Shown here: positions 31,824 to 33,134 of the stretch, in pieces | How positions within the stretch are numbered: position 1 is the first letter of the stretch | How the letters are laid out: each line of letters starts with the position of its first letter | Assembly: GCA_039680625.1 (NCBI GenBank) | Contig: JBDKSN010000200.1 | Coordinates: 1 to 33,134 of the forward strand | DNA from: JAAYDS01 sp039680625 | GTDB lineage: Bacteria; Chloroflexota; Anaerolineae; UBA1429 | Reading direction: 5' to 3' | Length of the DNA: 33,134 nucleotides | Program-made: the position numbers and the translations under genes | The notes under the pieces: generated by a model | The model's database searches: none | What the model was told of the DNA's origin: nothing | Seen by the model: the letters and a program-made list of their open reading frames with translations, nothing else

Positions 31824-32765
31824 TTACGCGGTGGCGATCAGGTGGCTAAAGTAGCGCTGGGCCAGCTCGATCTGCTTCTCGATGTACGTATAGCCCAATA
31901 TCTGGCCATCATGGAAGGGCATGTGGCAGAACTCGTAGTTGATATAGCCCCGATAGCCGATCTCTTTGAGCGTGCGAATGAACACCGGATAGTTGGTGAG
32001 CACGGGCTGCTCGTGCGGGTCGAACGAGATCATGCGCACCGAGCCATCGGGGTCCTCGACAAACTCGGCGTTGGCGTGCGAGATCATCTGCAGGTCGCCC
32101 ACCGCGCGCACGGCCTCGGCCACATGCTCGTCGGACTGCATCTCGGCGTTCCAGCCCAGGCAGGGCGCGTCCAGGCAGCACTTGAGGGCCGGCGAATTGA
32201 CCCAGTGGACAAAGTCGAGCATGTCTTGATAGGTCTCGATGATCGGGTGGTGGTTCTGCAGCGCCAACACCACGCCGGCATCTTCGGCCCACTTGGCGCA
32301 CTCTTTGAACGCCTTGGTCGCGCGCTGGCGGATCTCATAGTCCGTGGAGCCATAGTAGGTGTGATAGCGGGCCGTCTCTTCATACGTGGCGATGCCATTG
32401 CGGAAGGTGATGCCCCGCCAGGCCACGAACAGGCGCAGCACGGGCGCGCCCAGCTGCTTGGCCACGCGGATTTGCTCGCGCACCATGAGCAGCTCGTTCT
32501 CTAGCTGCTCGGGCACGGGCGAGGTAAAGTTGTTGTTGGCCGCCACGCCACAGATCTCGAGGCCCTTCTTGGCCGCATAGTCCTTGATCTGCTGGCAACG
32601 GGCAGCATCCAGGTCGAGCGGTGAGCCATGCGGGCGCTTGAGGTCGAGCTCGACGCCCTCATAGCCGTACTTTTTGGCGGTGTCGATGAACTCTTCCACC
32701 GTCAAAGCAGGCTTGTCGTTATACCAGGTACCCGAGCACGAGATGGAATACAGGCCGACCTTCAT
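31824..32765 (-). CDS. Sugar phosphate isomerase/epimerase (AP-endonuclease 2-type TIM barrel)
   Basis: The protein has 313 residues from the ATG at 32765, with GGGAGG upstream. It has the xylose-isomerase-like TIM-barrel pattern: YEGVELDLKRP early, then LALQNHHP (about 167-173), CLDAPCLGWN (197-206), ISHANAEFVED (228-238) and INYEFCHMPF (275-284). His230 and Glu278 are likely metal ligands, and the first expected acidic ligand position holds Gln170. The enzyme class interconverts ketoses or keto-inositols. The gene lies just upstream of the ribose-type importer operon under the same promoter type, so it probably acts on the imported sugar. It is followed by a hairpin that separates the two units. 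Confidence 0.8.
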   Translation of the reverse strand: MKVGLYSISCSGTWYNDKPALTVEEFIDTAKKYGYEGVELDLKRPHGSPLDLDAARCQQIKDYAAKKGLEICGVAANNNFTSPVPEQLENELLMVREQIRVAKQLGAPVLRLFVAWRGITFRNGIATYEETARYHTYYGSTDYEIRQRATKAFKECAKWAEDAGVVLALQNHHPIIETYQDMLDFVHWVNSPALKCCLDAPCLGWNAEMQSDEHVAEAVRAVGDLQMISHANAEFVEDPDGSVRMISFDPHEQPVLTNYPVFIRTLKEIGYRGYINYEFCHMPFHDGQILGYTYIEKQIELAQRYFSHLIATA

Positions 32766-32794
32766 GGTGACATGCCTCCCAGCAATATGCAGAG

Positions 32795-32823
32795 ACTATA
32801 CCCTGGTGCACAGCGCCGCGCAA
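32795..32823 (-). promoter_or_regulatory. Promoter of the isomerase gene
   Basis: On the minus strand, TTGCGC (32818-32823) and TATAGT (32795-32800) are 17 bases apart, 30 bases before the ATG at 32765. Both hexamers match the importer promoter at 31656-31684 exactly. Confidence 0.6.
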
Positions 32824-32876
32824 GCGAGACAACCGCTGACACGTGGCCATGGCCAGACCAAGGGCACACAGGAAAA

Positions 32877-32902
32877 AGGGGAGGAGCTACGGCCCCTCCC
32901 CT
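32877..32902 (-). terminator. Intrinsic terminator of the MalK/UgpC-type ATPase gene
   Basis: An 8-bp stem (AGGGGAGG / CCTCCCCT) with a 10-base loop is followed on the minus strand by a five-base T-tract, 20 bases after the stop codon at 32922. It is a good intrinsic terminator. Confidence 0.8.
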
Positions 32903-32921
32903 CTCGACCAGGCGAAACGCC

Positions 32922-33134
32922 CTACATGTAAAGGCTCATCTCGGTATCGCGGTCGAACACGTGCATGTTGTCCATGTTGAACAACACCTGCACCTGCTGG
33001 CCAACGCGGGCCGAGGTGCGCGGGTCGACGCGGGCGATAAAGGTGCGGTTCTCGCCATAGTTCAGATACAAGAACACTTCGTTGCCCATGAGCTCGGTGA
33101 CGTCCACCGTCGCCGTGACGGGCGCGCCGATGAT
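32922..33134 (-). CDS. ABC transporter ATP-binding protein, MalK/UgpC-type C-terminal domain (partial)
   Basis: Only the last 70 residues are in the window; the frame is open to the right edge and ends at 32922. The sequence reads VDVTELMGNEVFLYLNYG, FIARVDPRTSARVGQQVQVLFNMDNMHVFD, which is the OB-fold/TOBE regulatory domain that follows the nucleotide-binding domain in MalK, UgpC and MsmK. This type of ATPase serves MalF/MalG-type permeases, not the ribose-type importer next to it, and in several bacteria one copy serves many permeases. It may therefore energise the importer at 5230-8572, which lacks its own. Confidence 0.8.
   Translation of the reverse strand: MIGAPVTATVDVTELMGNEVFLYLNYGENRTFIARVDPRTSARVGQQVQVLFNMDNMHVFDRDTEMSLYM

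Noticed and set aside
30201..32504. A 767-codon open frame on the plus strand opposite the binding-protein and isomerase genes
   Set aside because: It lies antisense to two clearly recognised genes with good ribosome-binding sites; its translation is rich in H, D, V and R without family motifs, as expected from the G/C-biased third positions of the real genes.

Overview
The window is high-GC bacterial chromosomal DNA, most likely from a member of the phylum Chloroflexota (Anaerolineae/Caldilineae-like). This is an inference from three things: extracytoplasmic solute-binding lipoproteins with Val/Glu/Lys-rich linkers (VEKVV-type repeats after the lipid cysteine at 5230-6663), a response regulator whose N-terminal domain is of a type I associate with that phylum, and the strong G/C bias at third codon positions. 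No rRNA, tRNA, CRISPR array, transposase or integrase was seen.

Left part (1-5.1 kb): the start of a secreted beta-propeller-type protein (minus strand, cut by the window edge) diverges from a winged-helix protein that ends in a DnaA-N-like domain and carries a perfect LexA-type palindrome over its promoter. A membrane hybrid histidine kinase follows. It is convergent with, and overlaps by 71 bp, a response-regulator gene that is probably translated from a leaderless mRNA.

Uptake and methyl-transfer cluster (5.2-10.3 kb, plus strand): a Tat-type sugar-binding lipoprotein and two MalF/MalG-type permeases without an ATPase, then a UroD-family methyltransferase and a corrinoid-binding protein. 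This looks like import of a methylated compound followed by B12-dependent demethylation, although the substrate cannot be read from sequence. A convergent 704-residue glycoside-hydrolase-like protein (10.3-12.4 kb) sits beside it.

Envelope-glycan block (12.7-18.6 kb): a GT-C membrane glycosyltransferase and a flavoprotein resembling UDP-galactopyranose mutase or amine oxidase on the plus strand. Opposite them is a minus-strand operon of RmlD (dTDP-rhamnose synthesis), a rhamnosyltransferase-like GT2 and a dolichyl-phosphate-glucosyltransferase-like GT2. A nitroreductase and a HAD phosphatase follow (18.7-19.9 kb).

Island-like insert (20.0-21.6 kb): an XRE-ImmA/IrrE metallopeptidase-type regulator overlaps a MazF/PemK-type toxin gene. 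A strong promoter with an inverted-repeat operator lies upstream. This is a candidate toxin-antitoxin module of unusual pairing.

Right part (21.9-33.1 kb): a Gld-like ABC system (ATPase, permease, GldG-like protein, DUF4340 protein) on the plus strand. Convergent to it is a ribose-type ABC importer (binding protein, double ATPase, two permeases), with a sugar isomerase/epimerase under a near-identical promoter, and the 3' end of a MalK/UgpC-type ATPase at the window edge. That ATPase may energise ATPase-less importers such as the one at 5.2-8.6 kb. All promoters, operators and terminators listed were read by eye and none has been scored computationally.
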